Shown: positions 37,424-47,730, numbered from the stretch's first letter. The stretch: 64,000 nucleotides of DNA from an uncultured Bacteroidales bacterium (GCA_947625885.1 CANQQA010000001.1:173059-237058), one strand, 5' to 3'. Program-made: numbers and translations. Notes: a model not told the origin generated them from the letters alone.

Positions 37424-37429
37424 ATTGTA

Positions 37430-37484
37430 TCAGCGGGCGGATTGGAGGCAGACGGAGGCAAAGGGACAGTAGCGGCAGATGCCG
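37430..37484 (-). pseudogene. Remnant of the addB-like gene 3' end
   Basis: On the minus strand these 55 bases encode GICRYCPFASVCLQSAR and a stop, identical in protein sequence to the last 17 residues of the intact gene ending at 41588, with only synonymous differences. Homology stops abruptly at 37484. It marks the right end of the duplicated unit. Confidence 0.88.
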
Positions 37485-37525
37485 AACATATTTTTTTCTG
37501 CGATTCATCGGGTGCCTGCAATCGT
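37485..37525. other. Duplication junction
   Basis: About 41 bases of sequence matching neither addB nor imm17, between the two remnants. This is the novel joint created when the LRR unit was duplicated, or what remains after later change. Confidence 0.65.
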
Positions 37526-37564
37526 TGCTGCGACGACCGCCTGCTCGCCTTCTTGGCGGATTGA
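37526..37564 (+). pseudogene. Remnant of the Imm17-like gene 3' end
   Basis: Encodes CDDRLLAFLAD and a stop, matching CRDYRLLAFLAN at the end of the gene at 31500-31739. It continues directly into a copy of that gene's downstream promoter region. Confidence 0.85.
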
Positions 37565-37629
37565 AATAATCCTGTCCCGATTTTTTCGAATCTTTTTGAC
37601 GAATAAAACCAAAAATTTTTAGCGGAAAG

Positions 37630-37661
37630 TTTTGTAAATTCGTTTTCTGAGATTATTTTTG
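37630..37661 (+). promoter_or_regulatory. Promoter of LRR gene 2
   Basis: TTTTG (37630-37634) and TATTTTTG (37654-37661) with the same 19-base spacing as the promoter of LRR gene 1. Confidence 0.85.
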
Positions 37662-37692
37662 CGGGAAGAATAAAATAACTAATAAAATAGTC

Positions 37693-40600
37693 ATGAAAAA
37701 GAAATTATTGTTTTTAGCCGTATCTGCGCTATTGTGGGGCGGGACGGCAACGGTGCAAGCCGAAGTCTACTCCGGCAATTGCGGCGTCAAAGGTGATAAT
37801 CTTACTTGGACGCTCGATACCAAAACCGGCGTACTCGAAATTTCCGGTACGGGGGCAATGAAATGGTATGGTTATGTAAATTCAGAAGAGTATCCAGATG
37901 GACAAACTGGATACAAACCACCATGGTACGACTATCAACCTAAAATTACTTCAATAAAAATAGACGAAGGCGTTACCTCTATCGGCAGCTATGCTTTTTC
38001 CGGCACTGCTGCAAATACAGTAACGATACCCAAGAGTATTATCAGTATCGGCGAGTTAGCTTTTCTCTCGTGCTCTAAGTTAACAGAAGTATGGTTTAAT
38101 GCCGATTCCTGTCTAAACGGTAGCTTTGGAGGGTGTCCGGTACAGACTGTGCATATCGGTGAGAATGTAAAACTGATTCCTGATTATGCTTTTGGTGGTT
38201 GTAGTTTGAAATCGGTAACGATACCCGAAAGTGTTATTTCTATCGGTCGCTCTGCTTTTTGTGATTCCGATCACAAGTTTGATGGTGTCAGTTTCCTGAC
38301 AGAAGTATGGTTCAATGCCGATTCCTGCCTAAGCGGTAGCTTTGAAGGGTGCCCATTACAGACTGTGCATATCGGTGAGAATGTAAAACTAATTCCTGAT
38401 TATGCTTTCCGTGGTTGTAGTTTGACGTCAGTAATGATACCCGAGAGCGTTACTTCTATTGGCAACGAGGCTTTTCACGGTTGCACGGAGTTGACAGGCG
38501 CAACAATAGGTTCCGGTGTTACCGTTATCGGCGACGGAGCTTTTTTCGGTTGCACGAAGTTGAAAGAATTTAATGGGAAATTTTCCTCAGCGGATCATCA
38601 GTGTCTTGTCATAAACGATACGCTTCGTTTTTTTGCACCGAACGGATTGCTCGAATATACCATACCCGACAACGTTACCGTTATTGACGCATCGGCTTTT
38701 CACGGTTACACGAGTTTGGAGAAGATAACGATACCTGATAACGTTACCGCTATCGGCGACAGAGCTTTTTTCGGTTGCAACGGCTTGATGACGGTAACAA
38801 TAGGTTCCGGTGTTACCGCTATCGGCGAAGAGTCTTTTTCCAACTGTTCGAAATTGGAAAAATTCATAGGACAATTTGCATCGTCGGATAATCGGTGTCT
38901 TGTCATAAACGATACGCTTCGTTTTTTTGCACCGGGTGGGTTGACAGAATACACCATACTGGAAGGAATTCCCATTATCGGCAAAAAGGCTTTTTACGGT
39001 TGTAGCGGCTTGACATCGGTAACGATTCCGGAGCGTGTTACGGCTATCTGCGAAGATGCTTTTTACGAGTGCGAAAACTTGAGTACGGTTTGGTTCAATG
39101 CTATCGAAATCAACAACAATGATAATGATAAGTATTCCTTCAATGGCAGTTGGTCAACGGTACATATCGGAGAGAAAGTAAAACGGATTCCTCACCATGT
39201 TTTTTCCGAATGCAACAATTTGAAAGAGGTTTATTTCAATGCCGATTCTTGTATAAACGGATACTTCGAAAGATGTGAGTCATTGGCAACGGTACATATC
39301 GGAGAGAATGTAAAACGGATTCCCGACAGTGCTTTTTACCGTTGTACGAGTTTGTCGACGATAACGATACCCGAGAGCGTTATAAGTATTGGCAACAAGG
39401 CTTTTACCGCTTGTACAGGCTTGAAAATGTTTGACGGAAAATTTGTTGAAAAAGATAATCGGTGTCTTATCGTAAACGATACATTGATAGCTTTTGCTCC
39501 GAACGCTCTGACCGAATACACCATATCCGCCGATATTAAAGCTATCGGCGACGGAGTTTTTGAAGATTGCAATGATTTGACGTCGGTAACCATACCCAAG
39601 AGCGTTACGACTATCGGTGACGATGCTTTTAACGGATGCTGGAATTTGAAAGAAGTATGGTTCAATGCCGATTCCTGCATAAAGGGTGACTTCTCCGGTT
39701 GTGTGGCATTGAAGACCGTGTATATTGGGGAGAATGTAAAATCTATTCCGCGCTGGGCTTTTTCTTATTGCGATGGTTTGACCTCGGTAACGATACCCGA
39801 AAGCGTTACTACTATCGGCGACTATGCTTTTTCCGGATGCGAAAATTTGAAAGAAGTATGGTTCAATGCCGATTCCTGCCTAAGGGGAGGCTTCTCCGGT
39901 TGTGAGGCATTGAAGACCGTGCATATCGGTGAGAATGTAAAACGGATTCCCGGTAATGCTTTTCAAAAAACCGGCTTGACATCAGTAACAATACCCGAGA
40001 GTGTTACTACTATCGACTACTATGCTTTTTCTGGTACCGGCTTGACGGAGGTAACGATACCCAAGAGCGTTATTTCTATTGGCAGCGGTGCTTTTTCCTA
40101 TTGCAAGAACTTGACAGAAGCACGGTTCAATGCCGATTCCTGCATAAGCGGTAGCTTTACAGGGTGTCCATTACAGACTGTGCATATCGGTGAGAATGTA
40201 AAACGGATTCCCGACTATGCTTTTCAAGAAACCAGTTTGACAACAGTAACAATACCCGAAAATGTTGCGACTATCGGGAACAGTGCTTTTTCCGGTTGCA
40301 AGAACTTGACAGAAGTATGGTTCAATGCCGATTCCTGCATAAAGGGAGGCTTCTCCGGTTGTGAGGCATTGAAAACTGTGCATATCGGTGAGAATGTAAA
40401 ACGGATTCCCGACTATGCTTTTCAAAAAACCGGCTTGACATCGGTAACGATACCCAAAAGTGTTATAACTATTGGTGACTGGGCTTTTTCTGGTACCGGC
40501 TTGACGGAGGTAACGATACCCAATAGTGTTACCGCTATTGGCGACGAGGCTTTTGCCGGTTGCGATGGTTTGACGTCGGCAACGATAAACAATACCATTA

Positions 40601-41481
40601 TCGGCAACTGGGCTTTTGAGGGATGCACAGGGTTGAAATCGGTAACGATAGGCAACAGTGTTACCACTATCGGCTACGGAGTTTTTGAAGATTGCAGCAG
40701 TTTGACGTCGGTAACGATTCCCGAAAGCGTTACGTCTATCGGCAACTATGCTTTTAATGGCTGTACAGGCTTGAAAAAATTTGAAGGAAAATTTGCATCG
40801 GCAGATAATCGGTGTCTTATCGTAAACGATACATTGATAGCTTTCGCACCGAACGCTCTGACCCAATACACCATATCCTCCGATGTTAAAGTTATCGGCG
40901 ACGATGCTTTTTCTTATTGCGATGGTTTGACGTCGATAACGATACCCGAAAGTGTTATCGCTATCGGTAACGGGGCTTTTTCCGGTTGCTCAGGATTGAA
41001 ATCGGTAACGGTCTATAATCCGACGCCGGTGCAAACGGGCTGGTTTTTAGGCGTTTTCAATGGAGTGGATTACGATAACTGTACGCTTTATGTACCCGAA
41101 AGCTCGATAGAAGCCTATAAAGCCGCCGAAGGGTGGATGACGTTCAAAGAGATATTGCCGATAAACGAGACCGACGAGCCGGAAAATCCGGACGTACCCG
41201 ATGTGCCGAGCGAACCCGAAAATCCCGATGAACCCGACACACCCGATGTACCCGATGTACCCGACGTTCCTGATGAGCCGGAAAATCCGGACACGCCCGA
41301 TGAACCAATCGTACCGGACGAGCCCGCTTCGGTAACCGAGACGCCGACAGATGCCGAGCACATAACCGTGTATACCCTGCAAGGCGTGCCGGTACTTGAA
41401 ACGAACGATGCCGCCGACCTCCGCAAGCTGTCTGCCGGTGCCTACATCGTGAACGGCAAAAAGATAATTATCACACGATAA
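37693..41481 (+). CDS. Giant BspA-like leucine-rich-repeat surface protein, copy 2
   Basis: A 1262-residue paralogue of the LRR protein at 31867. The signal peptide is nearly the same ([19 protein letters not shown]). It has the same three module types: BspA LRRs, eight WFNADSC-type modules (one altered to WFNAIEINNNDNDKY), and four RCL...[10 protein letters not shown] modules. The order and number of LRRs between modules differ from copy 1. A stretch from [20 protein letters not shown] to [10 protein letters not shown] is identical in the two, a sign of gene conversion or recent exchange. The Pro/Asp stalk is shorter (55 against 76 residues), and the last 50 residues are the same T9SS-like domain. 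Likely surface-exposed; ligand unknown. Confidence 0.9.
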   Translation: MKKKLLFLAVSALLWGGTATVQAEVYSGNCGVKGDNLTWTLDTKTGVLEISGTGAMKWYGYVNSEEYPDGQTGYKPPWYDYQPKITSIKIDEGVTSIGSYAFSGTAANTVTIPKSIISIGELAFLSCSKLTEVWFNADSCLNGSFGGCPVQTVHIGENVKLIPDYAFGGCSLKSVTIPESVISIGRSAFCDSDHKFDGVSFLTEVWFNADSCLSGSFEGCPLQTVHIGENVKLIPDYAFRGCSLTSVMIPESVTSIGNEAFHGCTELTGATIGSGVTVIGDGAFFGCTKLKEFNGKFSSADHQCLVINDTLRFFAPNGLLEYTIPDNVTVIDASAFHGYTSLEKITIPDNVTAIGDRAFFGCNGLMTVTIGSGVTAIGEESFSNCSKLEKFIGQFASSDNRCLVINDTLRFFAPGGLTEYTILEGIPIIGKKAFYGCSGLTSVTIPERVTAICEDAFYECENLSTVWFNAIEINNNDNDKYSFNGSWSTVHIGEKVKRIPHHVFSECNNLKEVYFNADSCINGYFERCESLATVHIGENVKRIPDSAFYRCTSLSTITIPESVISIGNKAFTACTGLKMFDGKFVEKDNRCLIVNDTLIAFAPNALTEYTISADIKAIGDGVFEDCNDLTSVTIPKSVTTIGDDAFNGCWNLKEVWFNADSCIKGDFSGCVALKTVYIGENVKSIPRWAFSYCDGLTSVTIPESVTTIGDYAFSGCENLKEVWFNADSCLRGGFSGCEALKTVHIGENVKRIPGNAFQKTGLTSVTIPESVTTIDYYAFSGTGLTEVTIPKSVISIGSGAFSYCKNLTEARFNADSCISGSFTGCPLQTVHIGENVKRIPDYAFQETSLTTVTIPENVATIGNSAFSGCKNLTEVWFNADSCIKGGFSGCEALKTVHIGENVKRIPDYAFQKTGLTSVTIPKSVITIGDWAFSGTGLTEVTIPNSVTAIGDEAFAGCDGLTSATINNTIIGNWAFEGCTGLKSVTIGNSVTTIGYGVFEDCSSLTSVTIPESVTSIGNYAFNGCTGLKKFEGKFASADNRCLIVNDTLIAFAPNALTQYTISSDVKVIGDDAFSYCDGLTSITIPESVIAIGNGAFSGCSGLKSVTVYNPTPVQTGWFLGVFNGVDYDNCTLYVPESSIEAYKAAEGWMTFKEILPINETDEPENPDVPDVPSEPENPDEPDTPDVPDVPDVPDEPENPDTPDEPIVPDEPASVTETPTDAEHITVYTLQGVPVLETNDAADLRKLSAGAYIVNGKKIIITR

Positions 41482-41549
41482 TGAAACGATATTGCTGCAA
41501 AAGACGATAGAATGAAAAGAGAATTTCCTGAATAAATAATCTTTGACGC

Positions 41550-41584
41550 GCCGCCCTGCCATGTGAATGGTAGGGCGGCTTTTT
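41550..41584 (+). terminator. Terminator of LRR gene 2
   Basis: Stem GCCGCCCTGCCAT / ATGGTAGGGCGGC (one G-U pair), loop GTGA, then TTTTT. The arms differ from the copy A terminator but pairing is kept. It lies between two convergent genes and may stop the addB-like gene as well. Confidence 0.9.
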
Positions 41585-41587
41585 ATA

Positions 41588-44497
41588 TCAGCGGGCGGAT
41601 TGGAGGCAGACGGAAGCGAAGGGACAGTAGCGGCAGATGCCGTCGTCGGAAAGGTTCGCCGTCTGCCGGAAAGGCACGGTGGGGTCGAATATTTCCTGCA
41701 CGCAACGGTTGAAGCGGGCACGGAAATCGGCATCGAGCGAGGCGTAATCGTCGAGCACGGAACCGCCCATTTTTATTTCCGGCGCAAAATCTTTGTAGAG
41801 TTTCTGCACCTGATAAATGGCGGGGGCGATGCGCTCGGCGGGGCGGTCTTCGTCGTAGACCATCATCGCGTACATGAGCACCTGCATAATGGCTTTCGGG
41901 CGCTTGTCGAGCGTGCTGTCGAAAAGGTCATTGACCGATTTGAAAGCCGTTTCGTCGCTGCCCGTCTTGTAATCGACGATACGCAGCTCGCCGGCACTGC
42001 TGTCGATGCGGTCGATAAATCCTTTGAGCTGTATGTGGCAGCCGCTGCCGATGTCGTGCACGCGCTTAATTTCGCGCTCGGAGCCGACGTAGGTAAAGGG
42101 GGTGCGGGCGGCATCGCGTTCGAGGGTCTTTTTCACATATTTGCGTATGACCTCCCCCACTAAATAGTTTTGTCCGGAAAGCGAGCGCACGCGGTCGGGC
42201 GTTTTGAAATAGTCTTTGGCAAACGATTTTTCGATGCAGGCGGTAATGAGTTTGTCGTCTTGGGCAAGGGCTTTCAAGGCATCAGCTTGCACCGTCTGTC
42301 CGCACAACCGCTCGTAAAGCTGCTGCATCACACCGTGATAGATGCTGCCGAACACGCCGGCATCGACGCTCTCCGACACTTCATCGACTTCGCGGAATTG
42401 CTCCACGTAACTCAAATAAAATTGCAGGGGACAATTGATGTAGGTATTTATGGCGCTGGCAGATAGGTAGCGGTCGCCCCCCTCGCGGTAACGGTCGAGC
42501 TGCCGCAGCACGTAGTCGCTCTTTGCCACCGACACGGCGCTGTTGCGCTTGGCGGCGATACGGCAGCCGACCGCCTGTTCGTCTATCTTTATGCGGTAGT
42601 GGTATTTGAGTTGGTAGACGTAGCGGCTCACCTCGCCCGTCGCCATATCTTCGGTGCGGGTATCGTAGAGCAGGAAAAGGCGTTTGGCACGGTGTATCAG
42701 GCGGTAAAAGTAGTAGGCATAAATGCTGTCCTGATGCTCGGCGGTGGAAAGCCCGAAGCCTTTCCGCAAATTGTAGGGAATCAACGACTCGGCGACTTTT
42801 TTCACCGGAAACACGCCTTCGTTCATGGAGAGAATGATGACGTTGTCGAAGTCGAGCGCCCGCGTTTCCAGCACGCCCATAATCTGCAAGCCCGAGAGCG
42901 GCTCGCCCTCAAAGGGTATGGAGATGCCCGCCGTCAGTTTTTTCAAGAGGCGGAAAAACGTCGCCACATTCATTTCCACGCGGTTGGTCGCCATAATATC
43001 GTGCAAGCGATTGACAGCCAAATAGTAATGATATATAAATTCTTTTTCGAGCGCGAGGGTGGAGAGCGGTCTCTCCTCCGGCGCCTCGTCGTCATCGGGC
43101 AGTGCCGCCTGTTCGTCGTCGAGCTCCTGTTGCAGCAAAGCGAGAATGCGCAGCAGGTAATCGCAGGCGTCGCCGGCAGATTGCAGCGGAGTGAAGATAA
43201 CGCGCGACAAAGGCGTTACGCCCAGTTCGTCGGCGCGGACAAATATTTTGTTGTGGCTGCGAATATCGTCCGCCAGACGATTCACCGCATCGCGACCGGA
43301 GAGTTGCAGGTAACGATTGCTGAGCAGCGCCAAGACATTGCGGTGGTAGAACAGCGCGCCCCCGTCGCTCCCCATGCGGATATGTTTCTGCAAATCGGCG
43401 AGAATCTCCATAAGCCCCGCCACCGTCGTATTTGCCAACGTATATCCCATCGTGATGTTGATAGCGGATATTTCGGTCGGTATGGCGTAGAGTACGGGGA
43501 GCAGCAGGTGTTCGTCGGGCAAAACGATTGCCGTGTTGAGCGCCTCCTGCGGAGAGGGTATGGCGCCGGAGCGCAGGAGTTCGCGCACAATGATTTCGCA
43601 CTGTTTCGCCTGCCCCACCGCCGACGGTATGCCCGAAAGGCGCACTTCGGGATAATGATATTCCTCCGGCTCCGCAGACAGGGCGTGCTTCGAGGGAAAA
43701 GCAATCGCATTCGGTTTCAGAAAATAAGAGGCACGGTTGTAATCGTCTTTCAGCGTGGGGGCGGAATCGTCCCAATAAAAATCGGCAACACCTCTGACTT
43801 TCAAGGCTTTCATCAATATTTCTTCGGCGCGGGTAAGCACGTTCAGTCCCACGAAAACGATTTGCCGGTAAGGCAGTTCGATGTCGCCGCCGGAAGAAAA
43901 ACGTTCCGCCACGTCGCGGAATATCATGCCTTCGTAGCCCACGCCGCGCTGCCGCAGCTCCTCGCGAAAACGGAGGTAAAGCGCGTGAAGTATTTCCCAC
44001 AAGGCGCTGAAACGTTTTTTGTTTTCGCTCTCGACCGGCATAAAGTTTTTCCAAAAACGGCGAATGTAGGCAAGCTGCTCTTCGGTGAGGGGCGAACCGA
44101 ATCGGGCATCTATCTCTTTGATGTCGTGTATATTGGTAAAGAGTTGTCGCGCATCTGCCATATATTTGTCGATGTCGTCGAAATCGTTGAGCAGGGTTTC
44201 GCCCAGTGAAACGAAATCGTCGAAACTCTCCTCATGGCGGTACAGCTCCATATAGACGCGGTAGAGCGTGAAAAGCAGGTCGATGCGGTCGGCGGGCTGT
44301 ATCGGCGAAAGACGGGAAAACAGGTCGGTAACCGTAAGAATCGCCGGTGCGAAAATCGGACGTTCGATGCCGTCGAGAAGGTATTTTTTGAAAAAGATGC
44401 CGGCACGACGGTTGGGAAAGACGAAGGCGATATGCTGAATATCCGCTCCGTACTCCCGATAAAAAAGTTCGGCTACCTGCGCTAAAAAGGGCTTCAT
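41588..44497 (-). CDS. AddB-like PD-(D/E)XK nuclease / inactivated helicase
   Basis: A 969-residue protein resembling the AddB/RexB partner of recombinational repair helicase-nucleases that process double-strand breaks. The N-terminus HIAFVFPNRRAGIFFKKYL replaces a true Walker A. Late segments include LSASAINTYINCPLQFYLSY, the start of the nuclease domain with its first conserved Cys, then GFIDRIDSSAGELRIVDYKT, holding the catalytic Asp and Asp-x-Lys. The end ICRYCPFASVCLQSAR completes a four-Cys Fe-S cluster. The start at 44497 (MKPFLAQVAELF) is preferred over an in-frame ATG eight codons upstream. No AddA gene is adjacent. Confidence 0.88.
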   Translation of the reverse strand: MKPFLAQVAELFYREYGADIQHIAFVFPNRRAGIFFKKYLLDGIERPIFAPAILTVTDLFSRLSPIQPADRIDLLFTLYRVYMELYRHEESFDDFVSLGETLLNDFDDIDKYMADARQLFTNIHDIKEIDARFGSPLTEEQLAYIRRFWKNFMPVESENKKRFSALWEILHALYLRFREELRQRGVGYEGMIFRDVAERFSSGGDIELPYRQIVFVGLNVLTRAEEILMKALKVRGVADFYWDDSAPTLKDDYNRASYFLKPNAIAFPSKHALSAEPEEYHYPEVRLSGIPSAVGQAKQCEIIVRELLRSGAIPSPQEALNTAIVLPDEHLLLPVLYAIPTEISAINITMGYTLANTTVAGLMEILADLQKHIRMGSDGGALFYHRNVLALLSNRYLQLSGRDAVNRLADDIRSHNKIFVRADELGVTPLSRVIFTPLQSAGDACDYLLRILALLQQELDDEQAALPDDDEAPEERPLSTLALEKEFIYHYYLAVNRLHDIMATNRVEMNVATFFRLLKKLTAGISIPFEGEPLSGLQIMGVLETRALDFDNVIILSMNEGVFPVKKVAESLIPYNLRKGFGLSTAEHQDSIYAYYFYRLIHRAKRLFLLYDTRTEDMATGEVSRYVYQLKYHYRIKIDEQAVGCRIAAKRNSAVSVAKSDYVLRQLDRYREGGDRYLSASAINTYINCPLQFYLSYVEQFREVDEVSESVDAGVFGSIYHGVMQQLYERLCGQTVQADALKALAQDDKLITACIEKSFAKDYFKTPDRVRSLSGQNYLVGEVIRKYVKKTLERDAARTPFTYVGSEREIKRVHDIGSGCHIQLKGFIDRIDSSAGELRIVDYKTGSDETAFKSVNDLFDSTLDKRPKAIMQVLMYAMMVYDEDRPAERIAPAIYQVQKLYKDFAPEIKMGGSVLDDYASLDADFRARFNRCVQEIFDPTVPFRQTANLSDDGICRYCPFASVCLQSAR

Positions 44498-44592
44498 GCA
44501 AGAAAATATTTTCGCATACAAGTTTACGAAAATAAATGCAATAAACGCACATCTGCGCCCGATTTATTTTTACCGCAATCTCCGTCGGGTGT

Positions 44593-47500
44593 TCACACGG
44601 GCTGTCCGTGCGACTGCCGCCGCTTGCCGAAACGCTCCTGTATCGACTGCATCAAGTGGTAAAAGTTAGGAATGAACAGCGTACCCAAAAGGGTATTGAC
44701 CGCCATACCGAAAACGACGGCGGTGCCCAGCGCCACACGGCTCGAAGCCCCCGCACCGGTGGCAAAGACAAGCGGCATGACACCGAGAATGAATGCCAGC
44801 GAAGTCATGAGTATCGGTCGCAGACGCACCCGTCCGCCCTCGATAGAGGCTTCGGTGATGCTCCTGCCCTGCGCCCGATAGTCGCGGGCAAACTCCACAA
44901 TGAGTATGGCGTTTTTGGCGGACAGTGCTATCAGCAGCACGATACCTATCTGGCTGTACACGCTCACGGAAAGCCCCATCAGCATACAGCCCAAAGCGGC
45001 ACCCAGCAGGGCGAAAGGGAGTCCGAGTATGACGGCGACGGGACTTGTCCAACTCTCGTACTGTGCCGCCAGCACCAGCACCACAACCAGTATCGCCAAA
45101 AAGAAAATCAAACCGACCGACGTGCCCGCCTGCGTTTCCTGATAGGTTTCGCCCGTCCATTCGTATGAAAAATTGTTGTCCAAAAGACGCTCCGCAAGCC
45201 GCTCCATCGCCTCGATGCCCTGCTGCGAGCTGTACCCTTCGGCAGTCGTTGCCGTAACGGCTGCCGCCGGATACATATTGTAGCGCGAAACCGACGCCAG
45301 CCCCATTTGTTCCTCGATGGTCGTGAATGCCGAGAAGGGCACCATGCTGCCCGACGCATTGCGGACGCTCAGCCGCAGAATGTCGCGCACCTGCGCGCGG
45401 CTGTCGGCTTTCGCCCCTATCTTTACCTGAAAGATGCGACCGAAATCGACGAAGTCATTGACATAGGCAGAACCCAAATAGAGCGAGAGCGTGGAAAATA
45501 TATCGTTGATTTTCAATCCCTGCATCTTGGCTTTGTCGCGGTCGATATTCAAAAAGTACTGCGGGGAGTTACCTTGAAACGACGTGTTCGCCGACGCCAG
45601 TGCCGGCTCGGAAGCGATACCCTCCACCAAAGCATCGACGGCGTTGGCAAGCTCGGTGGTACCCAGATTGCGGTCGTCCTGCAACTCGAACAGCAACCCG
45701 CCGCTAACGCCCAAACCCGAAATAGCCGGCGGATTTATGGCATACACCACCGCCTCCTCTATCTGCTGTGCGTCCCGATTGAAACGGTCGAGCAGCGCAA
45801 AAACACTTTCGTTTTTCGCTTTCCGCTTTTTCCAATTTTCGAGCACGACGAAAAGCGTCGCTCCGTTGGAGGCATTTCCGCTCTCCATAATCGAAAATCC
45901 GTTGATGGTCGTATACGATTCGACTTCGGGATAAGCATTCAGAATCCTGCCTATCGCCGCAGTAACCGCCTCCGTGCGTTGCAGCGAAGCAGCGGGCGGC
46001 AGCTGCACCGAAACGATGAAATACCCTTGGTCTTCGGCGGGAAGGAACGAAGTGGGTCGGCGCAGGAACAACATGACGGAGGCGACAGCAAGCACGACAA
46101 AAAGCAGCATCGTCCACACGGGACGGCGCAGCAGGCGCGTTATCACGGCGCCGTAGCCCGCCTGCAACTTTTCATACCCTTTGTTGAACCAACGGTAAAG
46201 GAAAAAGCGCGGCTCCCCTTTCCGTCGCAAAAAGAGCGCGCAGAGGGCGGGCGTGAACGTGAGGGAGTTGAATCCGCTGAAAAACGTAGCGGTGGCAATC
46301 GTCAAAGCGAACTGCTTGTAAAGCTCGCCGGTAATCCCGCCGATGAACGCCGTCGGAATGAAGACCGCCAACAGCACCAGCACCACGCCGATAAGCGCGC
46401 CGGTGATTTCGTCCATCGCCTGCGACACGGCTTCTTTCGGCGTATATTTCCCCGTATCGAGCAAACGCGACGCATTCTCGACCACGACGATAGCGTCGTC
46501 GACGACAATGGCTATCGCCAACACCAACCCGAACAGCGTCAAGGTATTGATAGAAAAACCGAACAGGTGCATGACGGCAAACGTGCAAATCAGCGAAACG
46601 GGAATGGTAAGAGCCGGTATCACCACGGCACGGAAATTCTGCAAGAAAAGAAGTATCACCAGCACCACCAAAAGCGTGGTTTCCAAGAAGGTAATCAAAA
46701 CTTCCTCGATAGACGCCGACACAAATTCGGTGGTATCGAGCACGACGCTGCAATGCACGCCCTGCGGCAGGTCGGCAGCCAAACGCGCCATTGCCTCGCG
46801 CACCTGCTTCGACACGTCCAACGCATTGGAGCCGGGCAGCTGATAAATGGCAATCGATGCCGCCGGTCGTCCGTTCTGCATGGAGGAAACGTTGTAATCT
46901 TCACTGCCCAAATCAATGCGGGCGATGTCGCGCAGCCGCAAGTAGCTGCCGTCGGGAAAACTCTTTATCACCAAATTGCCGAACTCGTCGGGCGAGGCAA
47001 GCCGCCCCTGCGCCGTAAGGGTGTATTGGAAATCGACCTTTTGCGAAAGCGGCTCGCTGCCCACCGTTCCCGCCGATACTTCGATGTTCTGCGCCTGTAT
47101 CGCCGCACTGACGTCGGCGGGCGTGATGCCACGAATGCGCATCAGTTCGGGGTCGAGCCACACACGCATACTGTAACTGCCCGTACCGAAAACCGTTACC
47201 CCTCCCACGCCGGGCAGCCGGGTAAGCGCATCGGTAAAACGAAGTCGGGCGTAATTGGAGAGATAAAGACCGTCGTAAAGCGACGTATCCGATTCCAGTG
47301 CCAGCAACAGCACGATGTCGGTCGATTGCTTGCGGGTGGTTATGCCCTGCTCGATGACGGCTTCGGGCAGATTTCCCTGCGCCACATTCACACGATTCTG
47401 CACCAAGACGGTAGCCATGTCGATGTCGGTGCCCACCTCGAAAGTTACGGTCAGGGTGTAGGCTCCCGACGACGAGGAGGTGGAACTCATGTATATCATG

Positions 47501-47724
47501 CCATCGACACCGTTCACCTGCTCCTCGATGACCGAGCCGACCGTGCGCGCCACCGTTTCGGCACTCGCACCCGGGTAGACAGCCGACACCTGCACGGTGG
47601 GCGGCGTAATATCGGGAAACTGCGCCACCGGCAGTACGTCGAGCGATACGATGCCCGCCAATACCATAAGCAGTGCCAACACGGTGGCGAAAATGGGACG
47701 ATTGATAAAAAACTTCGACAACAT
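44593..47724 (-). CDS. RND multidrug efflux permease (AcrB/MexB family)
   Basis: A 1043-residue inner-membrane proton-drug antiporter, the pump of a tripartite efflux system. It begins [20 protein letters not shown], the usual HAE1 start. Transmembrane helix 4 has the proton-relay aspartates in [17 protein letters not shown], and helix 10 has the matching Lys in [36 protein letters not shown] and [20 protein letters not shown] are also typical. Length is standard. It is the last gene of a three-gene operon, 6 bases after the adaptor. Substrates cannot be predicted from sequence alone. Confidence 0.96.
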   Translation of the reverse strand: MLSKFFINRPIFATVLALLMVLAGIVSLDVLPVAQFPDITPPTVQVSAVYPGASAETVARTVGSVIEEQVNGVDGMIYMSSTSSSSGAYTLTVTFEVGTDIDMATVLVQNRVNVAQGNLPEAVIEQGITTRKQSTDIVLLLALESDTSLYDGLYLSNYARLRFTDALTRLPGVGGVTVFGTGSYSMRVWLDPELMRIRGITPADVSAAIQAQNIEVSAGTVGSEPLSQKVDFQYTLTAQGRLASPDEFGNLVIKSFPDGSYLRLRDIARIDLGSEDYNVSSMQNGRPAASIAIYQLPGSNALDVSKQVREAMARLAADLPQGVHCSVVLDTTEFVSASIEEVLITFLETTLLVVLVILLFLQNFRAVVIPALTIPVSLICTFAVMHLFGFSINTLTLFGLVLAIAIVVDDAIVVVENASRLLDTGKYTPKEAVSQAMDEITGALIGVVLVLLAVFIPTAFIGGITGELYKQFALTIATATFFSGFNSLTFTPALCALFLRRKGEPRFFLYRWFNKGYEKLQAGYGAVITRLLRRPVWTMLLFVVLAVASVMLFLRRPTSFLPAEDQGYFIVSVQLPPAASLQRTEAVTAAIGRILNAYPEVESYTTINGFSIMESGNASNGATLFVVLENWKKRKAKNESVFALLDRFNRDAQQIEEAVVYAINPPAISGLGVSGGLLFELQDDRNLGTTELANAVDALVEGIASEPALASANTSFQGNSPQYFLNIDRDKAKMQGLKINDIFSTLSLYLGSAYVNDFVDFGRIFQVKIGAKADSRAQVRDILRLSVRNASGSMVPFSAFTTIEEQMGLASVSRYNMYPAAAVTATTAEGYSSQQGIEAMERLAERLLDNNFSYEWTGETYQETQAGTSVGLIFFLAILVVVLVLAAQYESWTSPVAVILGLPFALLGAALGCMLMGLSVSVYSQIGIVLLIALSAKNAILIVEFARDYRAQGRSITEASIEGGRVRLRPILMTSLAFILGVMPLVFATGAGASSRVALGTAVVFGMAVNTLLGTLFIPNFYHLMQSIQERFGKRRQSHGQPV

Positions 47725-47730
47725 GGCGCA

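Larger units (their letters stand above)
35906..37427 (+). other. ATPase cassette inserted in copy A of the duplication
   Basis: Copy B runs directly from its terminator T-run (41580-41584) into the addB 3' end (41588). In copy A the same two sequences are separated by this 1.5-kb segment, which holds three direct repeats, a promoter and one ATPase gene. No transposase or clear terminal inverted repeats are visible. The flanks share only TAT/TA, so any target duplication is 2-3 bases or absent. Confidence 0.7.
37526..41587. repeat. Tandem duplication unit, copy B (contains LRR gene 2)
   Basis: Same order as copy A: imm17 tail, promoter, signal peptide, LRR region, stalk, C-terminal domain, terminator, then the intact addB-like gene instead of a remnant. 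The promoter-to-signal-peptide and stalk-to-terminator blocks are nearly identical to copy A. Confidence 0.85.

Noticed and set aside
31867..41481. Regular repeats considered as a CRISPR array
   Set aside because: The repeats are coding, vary in sequence and spacing, and keep the reading frame; there are no unique spacers of constant length and no cas genes.
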